Source: DASSBG01 sp963800395 (lineage in GTDB: Bacteria > Pseudomonadota > Gammaproteobacteria > Xanthomonadales > Rhodanobacteraceae). Taken from it: a DNA stretch of 64,000 nt. Location: assembly GCA_963800395.1 (NCBI GenBank), contig CAWDBD010000012.1, positions 1 to 64,000 of the forward strand, given 5' to 3'. The translations under genes were made by a program, and so were the position numbers. The notes beneath the pieces were generated by a model that was given only the letters and a program-made list of their open reading frames with translations, searched no databases and had not been told where the DNA came from. Below are positions 1 through 10,786 of this stretch, one piece after another (position 1 is the first letter of the stretch; each line of letters begins with the position of its first letter).

Positions 1-176
1 GTCCGTGCCCGGTTTGCATCCAATCGACGGCCACAAGTCATGTGTGACCTATGGCACAAGCGGACTGTTTCGCTTTACCCGGCCACGGCTTCGGCCGATG
101 AATTGAATACCACGCATGACAGGCGGCGCTGCTCTGCTCAGCCGTGAAGAGATGGTGATACTGTTTTCGCTCCGGC

Positions 177-497
177 TCAGCCGGAATGCTTGCGCCACAA
201 CGCCGCACGCACGATCAATCCTGCCAGCAGGCATGCCGAGAAGGCGGCGTAGGCACACAGGGCAGCAAGCACCTGCGGCCAGATATCGCCCGATCGGTGA
301 CCCAGCGCGTCGGTGGGTGCAGGCGGTTGCCCGTGTTGTGCCAGCAAGGCGCCACCGATGGCGGCCAGCAACGCGATCAAGATAATAGCCGCATCAAACA
401 CGCGACGCCCGCGGGTGCGCGGCAGGTTGCGCGGAAACACCCAGTACAGGAAGCACAGAATCAGCAACCAGGGTGCAAGCAGAGCTACGGCAAGCAC
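177..497 (-). CDS. Small three-helix membrane protein, unknown function
   Basis: This 106-residue protein is mostly hydrophobic, with likely membrane helices at about residues 2-21, 34-53 and 72-100, separated by short basic loops. That predicts a small inner-membrane protein. I recognise no family. It starts with GTG four bases after the trpS stop on the same strand, and a G-rich Shine-Dalgarno-like tract lies inside the end of trpS. Translation is therefore probably coupled to trpS. The 176 bases beyond its stop hold nothing I can support. Confidence 0.6.
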   Translation of the reverse strand: MLAVALLAPWLLILCFLYWVFPRNLPRTRGRRVFDAAIILIALLAAIGGALLAQHGQPPAPTDALGHRSGDIWPQVLAALCAYAAFSACLLAGLIVRAALWRKHSG

Positions 498-500
498 GGC

Positions 501-1853
501 TCAGTCACCCCCGCCTTCGGCAAGCGCCCGTCGCAGGCGACGAGCGGCCGCATCGCGGGCTTCATCCGAGTCAAATTCCGGGCTGGTGGCAATATGTTCT
601 CCATCGAGTGACAGTGCCAGCGCCATGCCCTGCACATCAACCACGATGCTGGAGCCGGATTGCAGCAAGTTGGCAGAACACCGGCCCGCCGCCTTGGGGT
701 CATCAAAGCGACGCGACAACGCCAGCTCGTCACCATTGGCCGCCAGCAGGCGAAACCTGAAGCTGCCATCCTCATCGCGAAAACTGACCATGCGCAACGA
801 CGCCGATGTCTTTTTCCGACGCCTGGCGCGCTTGCCCGCATTGGCCGCACCCTGGCCAAGGCCCACCGCATCACGCAAACGTGCCAGCAGTGGTGTCGCC
901 AGCTTGCGTGCCTTGTCTGCACCGGCCCGGAGTATGTCCTCGATATCATCAGGCCGCGCCATCAGGTACTCGTAGCGATCACGCATGGGGGCGAGCTCGG
1001 CCTCGATCATTTCGACCAGCTGCTTCTTGGCCTCGCCCCAGGCCAGACCGGACTCCAGCTCGGCGCGGAACCTGTCTGCCAGCGCGGCGTCGGCAAAGGC
1101 GCGATAAATGGTGAACAGCGCCGAGCTGTCGGCATCCTTGGGCTCGCCCGGCTCGCGCGAATCGGTGACGATACGCATCACCGCGGCGCGGGTTGCCTTG
1201 GCGCCACCTTCGAAGAGCGGAATGGTGTTGTCATAACTCTTCGACATCTTGCGGCCGTCGAGCCCGGGCAAGGTGGCAACCTGCTCTTCGATGGCGGCCT
1301 CGGGCAGCACGAAGAATTCATCGCCGTAGATATGGTTGAAGCGCTGCGCGATATCACGCGCCATCTCGATATGCTGGATCTGATCGCGTCCCACCGGCAC
1401 CGTGTTGGCATTGAACGCCAGAATGTCGGCCGCCATCAGTACCGGATACATGTACAGCCCTGCCGTGACACCTGAATCCGGGTCCTCGCCGGCATCGGTG
1501 TTGGCATCGACCGCGGCCTTGTAGGCGTGTGCGCGGTTCAGCATTCCCTTGGCGGTGACGCAGGTAAGCAGCCAGGTCAACTCGGGAATCTCGGGGATGT
1601 CGGACTGGCGATAGAATGTGGCGCGCTCCGGGTCCAGGCCCGCCGCCAGCCAGGTGGCGGCTATCTCCAGTCGTGAGCGCTGCACACGTGCCGGGTCCGT
1701 GGACTTGATCAGCGCGTGATAGTCGGCCATGAAATAGAAGGCATCGACTGCATCGCGCCTGCTGGCGGCAACCGCCGGGCGGATGGCGCCAACGTAATTG
1801 CCCAGATGTGGGGTGCCGGTGGTGGTGATGCCGGTCAGGACTCGTGTGCGCAT
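501..1853 (-). CDS. trpS: Tryptophanyl-tRNA synthetase with C-terminal extension
   Basis: The enzyme charges tRNA-Trp with tryptophan in the cytoplasm using ATP. The class I signatures are visible: PHLGN (HIGH box) at residues 15-19 and KMSKS at 203-207, with the TrpS hallmark VGRDQIQHIE near 155. The protein has 450 residues, whereas the catalytic plus anticodon-binding core of bacterial TrpS is usually about 330-340. The extra 115 residues begin after a basic linker (KRARRRKK, about 341-348). Residues 360-395 resemble a YegP/DUF1508 repeat (FRFRL..ANGDEL). A separate YegP-like gene starts divergently 132 bases upstream. The start is ATG at 1853. Confidence 0.96.
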   Translation of the reverse strand: MRTRVLTGITTTGTPHLGNYVGAIRPAVAASRRDAVDAFYFMADYHALIKSTDPARVQRSRLEIAATWLAAGLDPERATFYRQSDIPEIPELTWLLTCVTAKGMLNRAHAYKAAVDANTDAGEDPDSGVTAGLYMYPVLMAADILAFNANTVPVGRDQIQHIEMARDIAQRFNHIYGDEFFVLPEAAIEEQVATLPGLDGRKMSKSYDNTIPLFEGGAKATRAAVMRIVTDSREPGEPKDADSSALFTIYRAFADAALADRFRAELESGLAWGEAKKQLVEMIEAELAPMRDRYEYLMARPDDIEDILRAGADKARKLATPLLARLRDAVGLGQGAANAGKRARRRKKTSASLRMVSFRDEDGSFRFRLLAANGDELALSRRFDDPKAAGRCSANLLQSGSSIVVDVQGMALALSLDGEHIATSPEFDSDEARDAAARRLRRALAEGGGD

Positions 1854-1985
1854 GTCTCGGGTGTGTTCAGGTCAGCCGCCAAGTGTACGCCACCTGACGC
1901 CCTGTATTCCATGCTTACAGGCCAACCGGGATATGCAGTAGGATCACAGGGGATTCATCCACCAGCGAACTCCACGGAGAGCATC

Positions 1986-2315
1986 ATGGCAGGCAAATTC
2001 GAATGCACAGTGAGCAAGGCAGGCAAGCACCGCTTCAACCTCAAGGCCGGTAACGGGCAAGTCATCCTCACCAGCCAGGGCTACAGTGATCGCGCCGGAT
2101 GCAAGAACGGCATCGCCTCGGTGCGCAAGCACAGCGCCGCCGATGCCAACTTCGAAAAGAAGACATCGACCGACGGCAAGGCATACTTTGTGCTCAAGGC
2201 CTCGAACGGCCAGGTCATCGGCACCAGCCAGCGCTATGCCAGCCAGTCCAGCTGCAACAACGGCATCGAGTCGGTCAAGCGCCACGCCAGGGACGCCAGG
2301 GAAGTCGAGGCGTGA
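1986..2315 (+). CDS. YegP-like DUF1508 protein, two tandem repeats
   Basis: A cytoplasmic protein of 109 residues with two copies of the DUF1508 unit, residues 3-49 and 53-99. Each has the pattern F.L.A.NGQVI..SQ.Y......NGI.SV..H. E. coli YegP has the same two-repeat build; its molecular role is not established. The ATG at 1986 follows GGAG at a good distance, and no signal peptide is visible. The gene is divergent from trpS, whose C-terminal extension resembles one of these repeats. It ends just before an array of heptamers and faces the arginase gene. Confidence 0.85.
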   Translation: MAGKFECTVSKAGKHRFNLKAGNGQVILTSQGYSDRAGCKNGIASVRKHSAADANFEKKTSTDGKAYFVLKASNGQVIGTSQRYASQSSCNNGIESVKRHARDAREVEA

Positions 2316-2323
2316 GTGGGTTA

Positions 2324-2372
2324 GTTAGCGGTTAGCGGTTAGCGGTTAGCGGTTAGCGGTTAGCGGTTAGCG
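2324..2372 (+). repeat. Heptamer array, 7 x GTTAGCG
   Basis: Seven perfect consecutive copies of GTTAGCG (49 nt) start nine bases after the yegP-like stop codon. They face a degenerate, inverted seven-unit array at 2422-2470, and the spacer between the arrays is also 49 nt. Folded back, G-U pairs would allow a long imperfect hairpin between these convergent genes. Confidence 0.95.
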
Positions 2373-2421
2373 GAGGAGTATCGGCGCTCGGCACGGCCGG
2401 GTGCAAGCAGGCGACACCAGC

Positions 2422-2470
2422 GCTTAGCGCTTACTGCTTACTGCTTACTGCTTACCGCTCACCGCTCACC
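2422..2470 (-). repeat. Degenerate inverted heptamer array, 7 units
   Basis: Seven consecutive heptamers: GCTTAGC, GCTTACT three times, GCTTACC, then GCTCACC twice (49 nt). Read on the other strand they become GGTGAGC/GGTAAGC/AGTAAGC units, close to the GGTTAGC phase of the array at 2324-2372. The array lies 14 bases beyond the arginase stop. The step-wise change of units suggests copying with drift. Confidence 0.9.
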
Positions 2471-2484
2471 GCCAGTCGCCCGCA

Positions 2485-3405
2485 TCAGGCGCGGATCAGG
2501 GTCGACTTGCCAAACAGGCTTTCCACCAGATCCACGACCAGCTCGGCAGTGCGATTGCGTTCGTCCAGAGCCGGATTGAGTTCCACGATATCCAGCGAGC
2601 TCAGGCGACCGGTGTCGGCAATCATTTCCATGCACAGCTGTGCTTCGCGATAGTCGGGGCCACCGGGAACCGTGGTTCCCACCGCAGGCGCAATGCCGGG
2701 GTCAAGAAAATCCACGTCAAAACTGACGTGCAGATGGGTATCGTCATCAACCCCCGCCAACGCATCCCGCATGGTGGCCTGCATGCCGTTCTCATCGATA
2801 TAACGCATGTCGTACACATCCAGCCCGGCCTGATGGACCAGCTTCTTTTCGTTGTCGTCCACCGAACGGATGCCGATTTGACGAAATACCTCGGGCGAGG
2901 TCATCGGCGCCTCACCGCCCAGTTCGGTCAGCGCTTTTGGCCCGTGACCACACAGACAGGCAACCGGCATGCCGTGGATGTTGCCCGATGGCGTGATCTC
3001 GGCGGTATTGAAGTCGGTATGTGCGTCCAGCCACAACACACGCAGCTTCTTGCCCGCATTCTTGCAGTGCCTTGCCACTGCCATGATCGAACCCATGCCC
3101 AGGCAATGGTCGCCACCGAGCATGATGGGCATGCGCCCGGCATCAATCTCGCGTGCCGTGGCCTCCATCAGTGCCCGGTTCCATGCAACCACCTGGTCCA
3201 GATGGCGATAGCCGTGATCTGGCGGTAGCCAGGGGTTGGCAGGACCTTCCAGGTCGCCACAGTCCCGCACCTGTACCCCGCGTGCTTCCAGGGCCTCCTG
3301 CAAACCGGCGATGCGCAATGCATCCGGCCCCATGCGCGCACCCTTGTCGGCTGCGCCAATGTCAGTGGGCACACCAATGAGTGAAACAGGAAGAGGTGAC
3401 GACAT
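2485..3405 (-). CDS. rocF: Arginase
   Basis: It hydrolyses L-arginine to ornithine and urea at a binuclear Mn centre. The ureohydrolase signatures are complete: GGDH at residues 97-100, DAHTD at 127-131 and SFDVDFLDP at 228-236. These supply the metal ligands H100, D127, H129, D131, D230 and D232. The SGNIHGMP segment near 140 favours arginase over agmatinase. At 306 residues it has the normal family length. The ATG at 3405 follows GGAG; an in-frame extension to 3528 reads into the lgt end and is not conserved-looking. No arginine transport or ornithine gene lies nearby, so its pathway context cannot be read here. Confidence 0.93.
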   Translation of the reverse strand: MSSPLPVSLIGVPTDIGAADKGARMGPDALRIAGLQEALEARGVQVRDCGDLEGPANPWLPPDHGYRHLDQVVAWNRALMEATAREIDAGRMPIMLGGDHCLGMGSIMAVARHCKNAGKKLRVLWLDAHTDFNTAEITPSGNIHGMPVACLCGHGPKALTELGGEAPMTSPEVFRQIGIRSVDDNEKKLVHQAGLDVYDMRYIDENGMQATMRDALAGVDDDTHLHVSFDVDFLDPGIAPAVGTTVPGGPDYREAQLCMEMIADTGRLSSLDIVELNPALDERNRTAELVVDLVESLFGKSTLIRA

Positions 3406-3467
3406 GGGCAGATCTCCGATTCGGGACCCGGAAGGATAACGCAAGGCCCGCTTGAACCCAATTACTC

Positions 3468-4364
3468 TCAGTCGTCCTGGTGCTGTGCAGGGCCGACGAC
3501 CGACCGTACGGGCTGACGCCGCGACCACCAGAACAGATAGAGGCCAACGGCGATCAATGGCAGGGACAGAATCTGTCCCATGGTCAGCCAGCCGAAGGCA
3601 ATGAAGCCCAGCTGCTCATCGGGCTGACGCACGAACTCGATGGCAAAGCGGAAGCAGCCGTACAGCAGCGCGAACAGGCCGGACACGGCGCCGCGGTGGC
3701 GTGGCCTCGATGAAAACCACCATAGCGCCACGAACATCACCACGCCCTCCAGCAAAAACTCGTACAGCTCGTTGGGATGTCGCGCATAGCCATCCAGCGC
3801 ACCCGTCTTCCACAGTTCATGCAGCTTCTCGGTCGACCAGCCGTAGAACTGGGGCTGCCGCTGCAATGCACGCGGATAAATCATGCCCCATGGCAGGCTT
3901 GTCGGCCTGCCCCACAGCTCGCCACCAATGAAATTGCCCAGGCGACCCAGACCCAGGCCGATAGGCACCAGGGGAGCCACAAAATCGATCACATCGAAAT
4001 AATGCTGCCTGTGCCTGTGGCACCACCAGAAACCCGCGGCCAGTACCCCCAGCAGTCCGCCATGAAACGACATGCCGCCCTGGTTGATATAGAACAGCGA
4101 AATCGGGTCGTGGATCAATTCGTCGGTGCCGTAGAACAGCATGTAGCCGACCCGACCCCCGACGATGACACCCAGCATCAGGTAGAAGACCAGATCACCG
4201 AAAGCGTCCCGGCTTACATCCAGGCCGCCGGCTGCACGCCGGCGTTCGCCCAGCCACCAGCAAAGCATGAAGGCCAGCAGGTACATGATGCCGTACCAGT
4301 GCACCTTGAGCGGGCCGAGGGCAAAGGCAATCGGATCAAGATCGACAAAGGGCGGATGAATCAT
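3468..4364 (-). CDS. lgt: Prolipoprotein diacylglyceryl transferase
   Basis: This inner-membrane enzyme moves diacylglyceryl from phosphatidylglycerol to the lipobox cysteine of prolipoproteins, the first step of lipoprotein maturation. The protein has 298 residues and about seven membrane segments. Family landmarks are visible: HGGLLG in the middle and the Lgt signature GRLGNFIGGELWGR. The start ATG at 4364 overlaps the rlmI stop as ATGA, so the two genes are translationally coupled. A longer in-frame reading back to 4547 would lie inside rlmI and is rejected. Confidence 0.96.
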   Translation of the reverse strand: MIHPPFVDLDPIAFALGPLKVHWYGIMYLLAFMLCWWLGERRRAAGGLDVSRDAFGDLVFYLMLGVIVGGRVGYMLFYGTDELIHDPISLFYINQGGMSFHGGLLGVLAAGFWWCHRHRQHYFDVIDFVAPLVPIGLGLGRLGNFIGGELWGRPTSLPWGMIYPRALQRQPQFYGWSTEKLHELWKTGALDGYARHPNELYEFLLEGVVMFVALWWFSSRPRHRGAVSGLFALLYGCFRFAIEFVRQPDEQLGFIAFGWLTMGQILSLPLIAVGLYLFWWSRRQPVRSVVGPAQHQDD

Positions 4365-5569
4365 GCCGGCAGCACCCGGCAGACAAAGCCCTTGAGATAG
4401 GCCGTTTCCGGTACCGCCGGATGCACCGGGTGATCCGGCCCCTGCTGCAGGCGATAGAGAACCTGCAGGTTGCGGTCCAGATGGCGCGCCGTCTTTTGCA
4501 ACAGGCTCAGCAACTCGGCTTCGGGCAAGTGGTGCGAGCACGAGCAACTGACCAGCAAGCCATCCTTCGACAGAACCTGCATCGCCATCTCGTTGACCCG
4601 GCGATAGGCCTGGCGACCGGCCTTCATGTCCTTGCGGCGCTTGATGAATGCGGGTGGATCAACCACCACGGCATCAAAACGCTGCCGCTGCTCTCGCGCC
4701 GTGCGCAAGAAATCGAACACGTCGCTGCCATGGGCCGAAACCTTGTCCTGCAGTCCATTTTCCAGGGCAGCCGTGTCAATGGCCTGCACTGCCGCGGCCG
4801 AACTGTCGACGCAATCCACGCGTGTGGCCCCCGCCGCTGCGGCGCGCAGGCCCCAGGCACCATGATAGGCAAACAGATCCAGCACGTGCATCCCCGAGAA
4901 CAAGGGAGCGACGAGATCGCGATTGCTGCGCTGATCATAGAACCAGCCGGTCTTCTGCCCGCCGACCGGGTCGATAGTGAACTTGAGGCCCGCCTCGCGC
5001 ACACTGGCGGGCGGCTGCAGCGTACCGAAGCCGATCGCTGTCTCCCGTGCCAGACCTTCCAGTTCGCGTACCCCGGTATCGTTCTTCCAGACCAGGGTTC
5101 GCGGCTTGAGCACCTTGCTCAGGGCCTGTTCGATTTCCGCCTTGAGATGCTCCATGCCTGCCGTGCTGGCCTGTGCTACCAATACATCGTCAAAGCGGTC
5201 GACCACCAGGCCGGGCACGCCGTCGGATTCACCGAAAAGCAGCCGGTAATATGGCTCCGAATAAAGACGTTGGCGCAACGACAGCGCTACCTTGATGCGA
5301 TGCACCAGCAACGACGCATCCAGCGGATGCCGGATTCCGCGATTGACCAGTCGCGCACAGATCAGCGAGTGCGGGTTGACGTAGCCCACGCCCACGGGCT
5401 TGCCGCGCGAATCGGCAATCACGCAGATCTGGCCAGGCTCGAAATCGCTCAACGGCGAACGCTTGACATCCACTTCATTGGCAAACACCCAGAGGTGACC
5501 GGCACGCAGGCGCATGTCTTCGCCGCGGCGCAGGTAAAGTGCGGGGTATTCGATTTCGTTGTCCGTCAT
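4361..5569 (-). CDS. rlmI: 23S rRNA m5C1962 methyltransferase RlmI
   Basis: A cytoplasmic SAM-dependent enzyme that methylates C1962 of 23S rRNA. The 402-residue protein has an N-terminal PUA-like RNA-binding part (LYLRRGEDMRLRAGHLWVF). It is followed by a Rossmann methyltransferase domain with VLDLFAYHGAWGLRAA (SAM motif I), VVDPPAF and the catalytic cysteine region SCSCSHHL. The start ATG at 5569 begins MTDNEIEYP. Seventeen residues further upstream have no homologous look. The gene is divergent from the S9 peptidase gene and coupled to lgt downstream. Confidence 0.93.
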   Translation of the reverse strand: MTDNEIEYPALYLRRGEDMRLRAGHLWVFANEVDVKRSPLSDFEPGQICVIADSRGKPVGVGYVNPHSLICARLVNRGIRHPLDASLLVHRIKVALSLRQRLYSEPYYRLLFGESDGVPGLVVDRFDDVLVAQASTAGMEHLKAEIEQALSKVLKPRTLVWKNDTGVRELEGLARETAIGFGTLQPPASVREAGLKFTIDPVGGQKTGWFYDQRSNRDLVAPLFSGMHVLDLFAYHGAWGLRAAAAGATRVDCVDSSAAAVQAIDTAALENGLQDKVSAHGSDVFDFLRTAREQRQRFDAVVVDPPAFIKRRKDMKAGRQAYRRVNEMAMQVLSKDGLLVSCSCSHHLPEAELLSLLQKTARHLDRNLQVLYRLQQGPDHPVHPAVPETAYLKGFVCRVLPA

Positions 5570-5669
5570 GTGTCTGGCTGCGATCGAGGAACCGTCCAAG
5601 TTATCCGCTGACGAGGATATCGGCAAGCACCAGAGTTATCCGGGCAATGGCTTGCGGCAACGGTGTCGC

Positions 5670-5675
5670 TATAAT
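5670..5675 (+). promoter_or_regulatory. Consensus -10 box for the S9 peptidase gene
   Basis: A perfect TATAAT lies 32 bases upstream of the ATG at 5708, and a strong CGGAGGT ribosome site follows. I see no convincing -35 at 16-18 bases, so the strength of the promoter is uncertain. Confidence 0.5.
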
Positions 5676-5707
5676 CAAGCCACTGCTTCAGCACAACGGA
5701 GGTCACG

Positions 5708-7646
5708 ATGCACCATCAGTTCCGTCTCGGTATCAGCCTGCTGTTCCTTCTGGCAGGCACCAGTCCTGCCGCATTTGCCGGTAATCCACCGCAGATTCCA
5801 GCCCGGGATTTTGCCCGTTACCCGCAGGTCATGTCGCCCCGCCTGTCGCCTGATGGCAACTACCTGGCTGTGCGCGTTGATGATGCCAGCGGCTACTCGC
5901 ATGAACTGGTCATCTACAAGCTGCCCAAGATGACAGTCACCAGTATTCTGAAGCTGCCCAAGTTCACCATACCCCTGGACATCACCTGGGTAAGCGACAA
6001 ATGGCTGGTTATTGCCAAGGGCAAGGCCTACGGCTCACTCGGTGAACCGTCCTATACCGGAGAACTGATCTCCACCGATGTCAGTGGCAAGCATCAGAAT
6101 TACCTGTGGGGATCCGCCGGTGGTGGCCGTCGCAGCAAAACCCGTCAGGACGACGGTTACGCAAGCATCCAGAGTCTTCCCAACAAGCTCAACGGGCATT
6201 TCTACATGACCGTCAGGCCCTATCGCAACGAGCACCACAGCATTCTCTACGACGTCAACGCAGAGAAGAACACCCGCCATCTGATTGCCGACATGGACGT
6301 GCACGGGATGAACTTCCTGGTCAACCCGCAAGGCCAGCCAGCATTCGCCTCGGGCACCAATATCGATTTCAACTATGTCGCCTACCAGCACAAGGGAAAA
6401 TTCTGGTCCCGGCTCGACTCCAGGCGAACCGGAACCCGCTTCTTCCCCTACGCCTACCTGCCGGACAACAAGACCATTCTGGCTGACTTCAGTGCCGATG
6501 GCGGTCCGATGGAGCTGATCAGCGAAAAGGTCGATGGCAGCGGACGCAAGGTACTGGCCAGCGACGACTTTGCCAGTGTCGGCAACGTGCAGTGGAGTGC
6601 CTATCCCTACCAGCCATTTGCCGCAAGCACGAAAGCGGGCAAGCCAAAGACAATCTACCTCCGGCCCAAGCTGCGCGAAGCGGCCATCTATGAGAAATTG
6701 CGCCAGACATTTGCCGGCAAGTTTGTCGACTTCATCAACTTCAGTCGCAATGGCGACAAGTTGCTGTTTTATGTGTCCAGCGATCGTGATCCCGGCACCT
6801 ACTACTTGCTCGATACCCGCACGTTCAAGGCATCCCGGCTGTTCTCGCGGATGAAATGGATCAATCCGAAGCAGATGGCCGAGCGCAAACCGATACGCTT
6901 CAAGGCCAGCGACGGCATGGAGCTGGCCGGCTTTCTCACCTTGCCACCCAATCGCGACGAGAAGAATCTGCCCATGGTGCTGCTGCCGCACGGGGGACCC
7001 TACGGCGAGCGTGACGAATGGTTCTTCGACTCGGATGCGCAGTTCCTGGCCAATCGCGGCTATGCGGTACTGCAGGTGAATTTCCGTGGCTCGGGTGGTC
7101 GCGGGGTCAATTTTCAGCATGCCGGATATCGCAAATGGGGCACGCGCATCCAGCAGGATCTGATCGACGGGGTCAAATGGGCCATCGACCACCACTATGC
7201 CGATCCGAAACGGATCTGCACCTATGGCGGCAGCTTTGGCGGCTACGCCGCGCTGATGACGGTGATTCGGGCACCCAAACTGTTCCAGTGCGCTATTGGC
7301 TACGCTGGCGTGTATGACCTGCCCATGCTGCTCGACTCCGGCAACATCAGCAGTCGCGCCAGTGGCCGCAGCTACCTGGATACGGTGCTTGGCCACGACA
7401 AGGCCGAGCTGGAAGCCAACTCACCCGACAAGCTGGCCGACAAGATCACCGTGCCGGTGTTCCTGATTCACGGCAAGGACGACGAACAGGCACCGTTTGC
7501 CGGTGCCGAAGACATGCGCGATGCGCTGGAAAAGGCGCACAAGCCGTATGAATGGATGGCCAAAGGCAGTGAGCGCCACGGCTTCTATGACGTCGACAAC
7601 AACATCGAAAGGCTGCAGAAGATCCAGGCTTTTCTGAAAAAACACA

Positions 7647-7675
<29 letters not shown>
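5708..7675 (+). CDS. Secreted S9 family prolyl oligopeptidase-like peptidase
   Basis: A serine peptidase of 655 residues with an apparent Sec signal peptide (residues 1-24, cleavage near AFA). A beta-propeller-like middle part is followed by an alpha/beta-hydrolase catalytic domain. The nucleophile is S509 in YGGSFGGY, with an upstream oxyanion HGGP motif, a likely Asp in GKDDEQAP (about 591-592) and H624 in ERHGFY. This is typical of periplasmic acylaminoacyl/dipeptidyl peptidases abundant in Xanthomonadales. The start is supported by CGGAGGT six bases upstream and a TATAAT box. Its 3' end overlaps the next gene by 29 bases. Substrate is unknown. Confidence 0.92.
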
Positions 7676-9737
<2,062 letters not shown>

Positions 9738-9846
9738 AGTGCTCTGCAAACCGGGCAAGACGTTCAGCCTTGCGCGCGGCAGTGGCGGCCGTGCCTCGAC
9801 CACCCCGACAAAGCCGCCCGACCTCGGTGATGGGCAAGCAGGACGG

Positions 9847-10755
9847 CTACTTCTCGTGCGCGCCCGGCCCGTGGTATTTCTTTTCGCCAGCGGTGACGCG
9901 CAAGTCCAGGCGGTTTTCGGGCGGCGCCAGCGGACAGGTGGCATAGGGGGTAAAGGCACAGGGCGGATTGTAGGCCTTGTTGAAGTCAATCACGGCCTTG
10001 CCGTCCGTGGGCATGTCGATATAGACAAAGCGTGCCGCACCGTAGGTTTCCTTGCCGCTGGTGCGGTCGGCGAAGATCACGAACAGCTGCTTGTCACCGG
10101 GCACTTCGATCACCGGCAGCATGGAGAACGACTTGCCATCGCGCTCGAACACCAGCTTGCCGGGCACCGGGTATTTTTCCACGGTGCCGATCACGGTCGG
10201 TACATCAAGGTGATGTACCGGCTCGAACGGTACCCACCTGGCCTCGATACGCCATGACTTGTCGACCGGGAAGCGATCAATGCCAGTGAAGCCGACGCGC
10301 GACGGCGCTTGTGGATTCTTGACCCGCAGCCCCTTCTTCGGGCCACGCGAAATCAGGTAGAAGCTGACGTCGCCAAAGGCGACCCTGGTCGGGTGCTCGT
10401 GGCTGTCGTCCAGCAACGGGGCCTTTTGCACAGGCTCGCCATTGATCAATGCGCCCGAACCCTTGCGCAGGACAATGTCGACCGAGCCGTCCTTGTGCCA
10501 GGTCACCGTACCCAGATGTGCTGGCCCCGCGCCCAGTACCACGTCATTGTCCGCAGCACCGCCGACCGTATTGGCGCCTGGCTTCAGCCATGGCAGGCCG
10601 ATCAGGCTCAGCCAGCCATCCGGTGCCTTGAGCCGGGCAAGCCGATCAGCCTGCCACTTCTCGATGCGCTGGCTGTACGGCTCGGTATCGATACCGGCCG
10701 ACTGGACGCCGACACCGGCAATGGTGGCGGCAACAACTAGAGTGGCAAAAGGCAT
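9847..10755 (-). CDS. DUF1684 exported protein
   Basis: A 302-residue protein with a short hydrophobic leader (residues 1-18) and the conserved DUF1684 core. The core has IEKWQADRLARLKAPDGWLSLIGL near the N terminus, then RFVYIDMP and FNKAYNPPCAFTPYATCPLAPPENRL near the C terminus. No enzymatic role is established for the family. The ATG at 10755 follows GGAG. It lies 31 bases after mutL on the same strand and is probably co-transcribed. A longer in-frame reading to 10854 would run into mutL. Confidence 0.9.
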   Translation of the reverse strand: MPFATLVVAATIAGVGVQSAGIDTEPYSQRIEKWQADRLARLKAPDGWLSLIGLPWLKPGANTVGGAADNDVVLGAGPAHLGTVTWHKDGSVDIVLRKGSGALINGEPVQKAPLLDDSHEHPTRVAFGDVSFYLISRGPKKGLRVKNPQAPSRVGFTGIDRFPVDKSWRIEARWVPFEPVHHLDVPTVIGTVEKYPVPGKLVFERDGKSFSMLPVIEVPGDKQLFVIFADRTSGKETYGAARFVYIDMPTDGKAVIDFNKAYNPPCAFTPYATCPLAPPENRLDLRVTAGEKKYHGPGAHEK

Positions 10756-10786
10756 GCTTGTGCTCCGTAGCGAAAGTAGTGCGGCG

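Noticed and set aside
2324..2470. CRISPR-like interpretation of the repeat arrays
   Set aside because: The units are 7 bases and directly adjacent, with no spacers, and there are no cas genes in the window.
4421..5611. A 396-residue plus-strand frame
   Set aside because: It is antisense to rlmI; composition is shadow-like.
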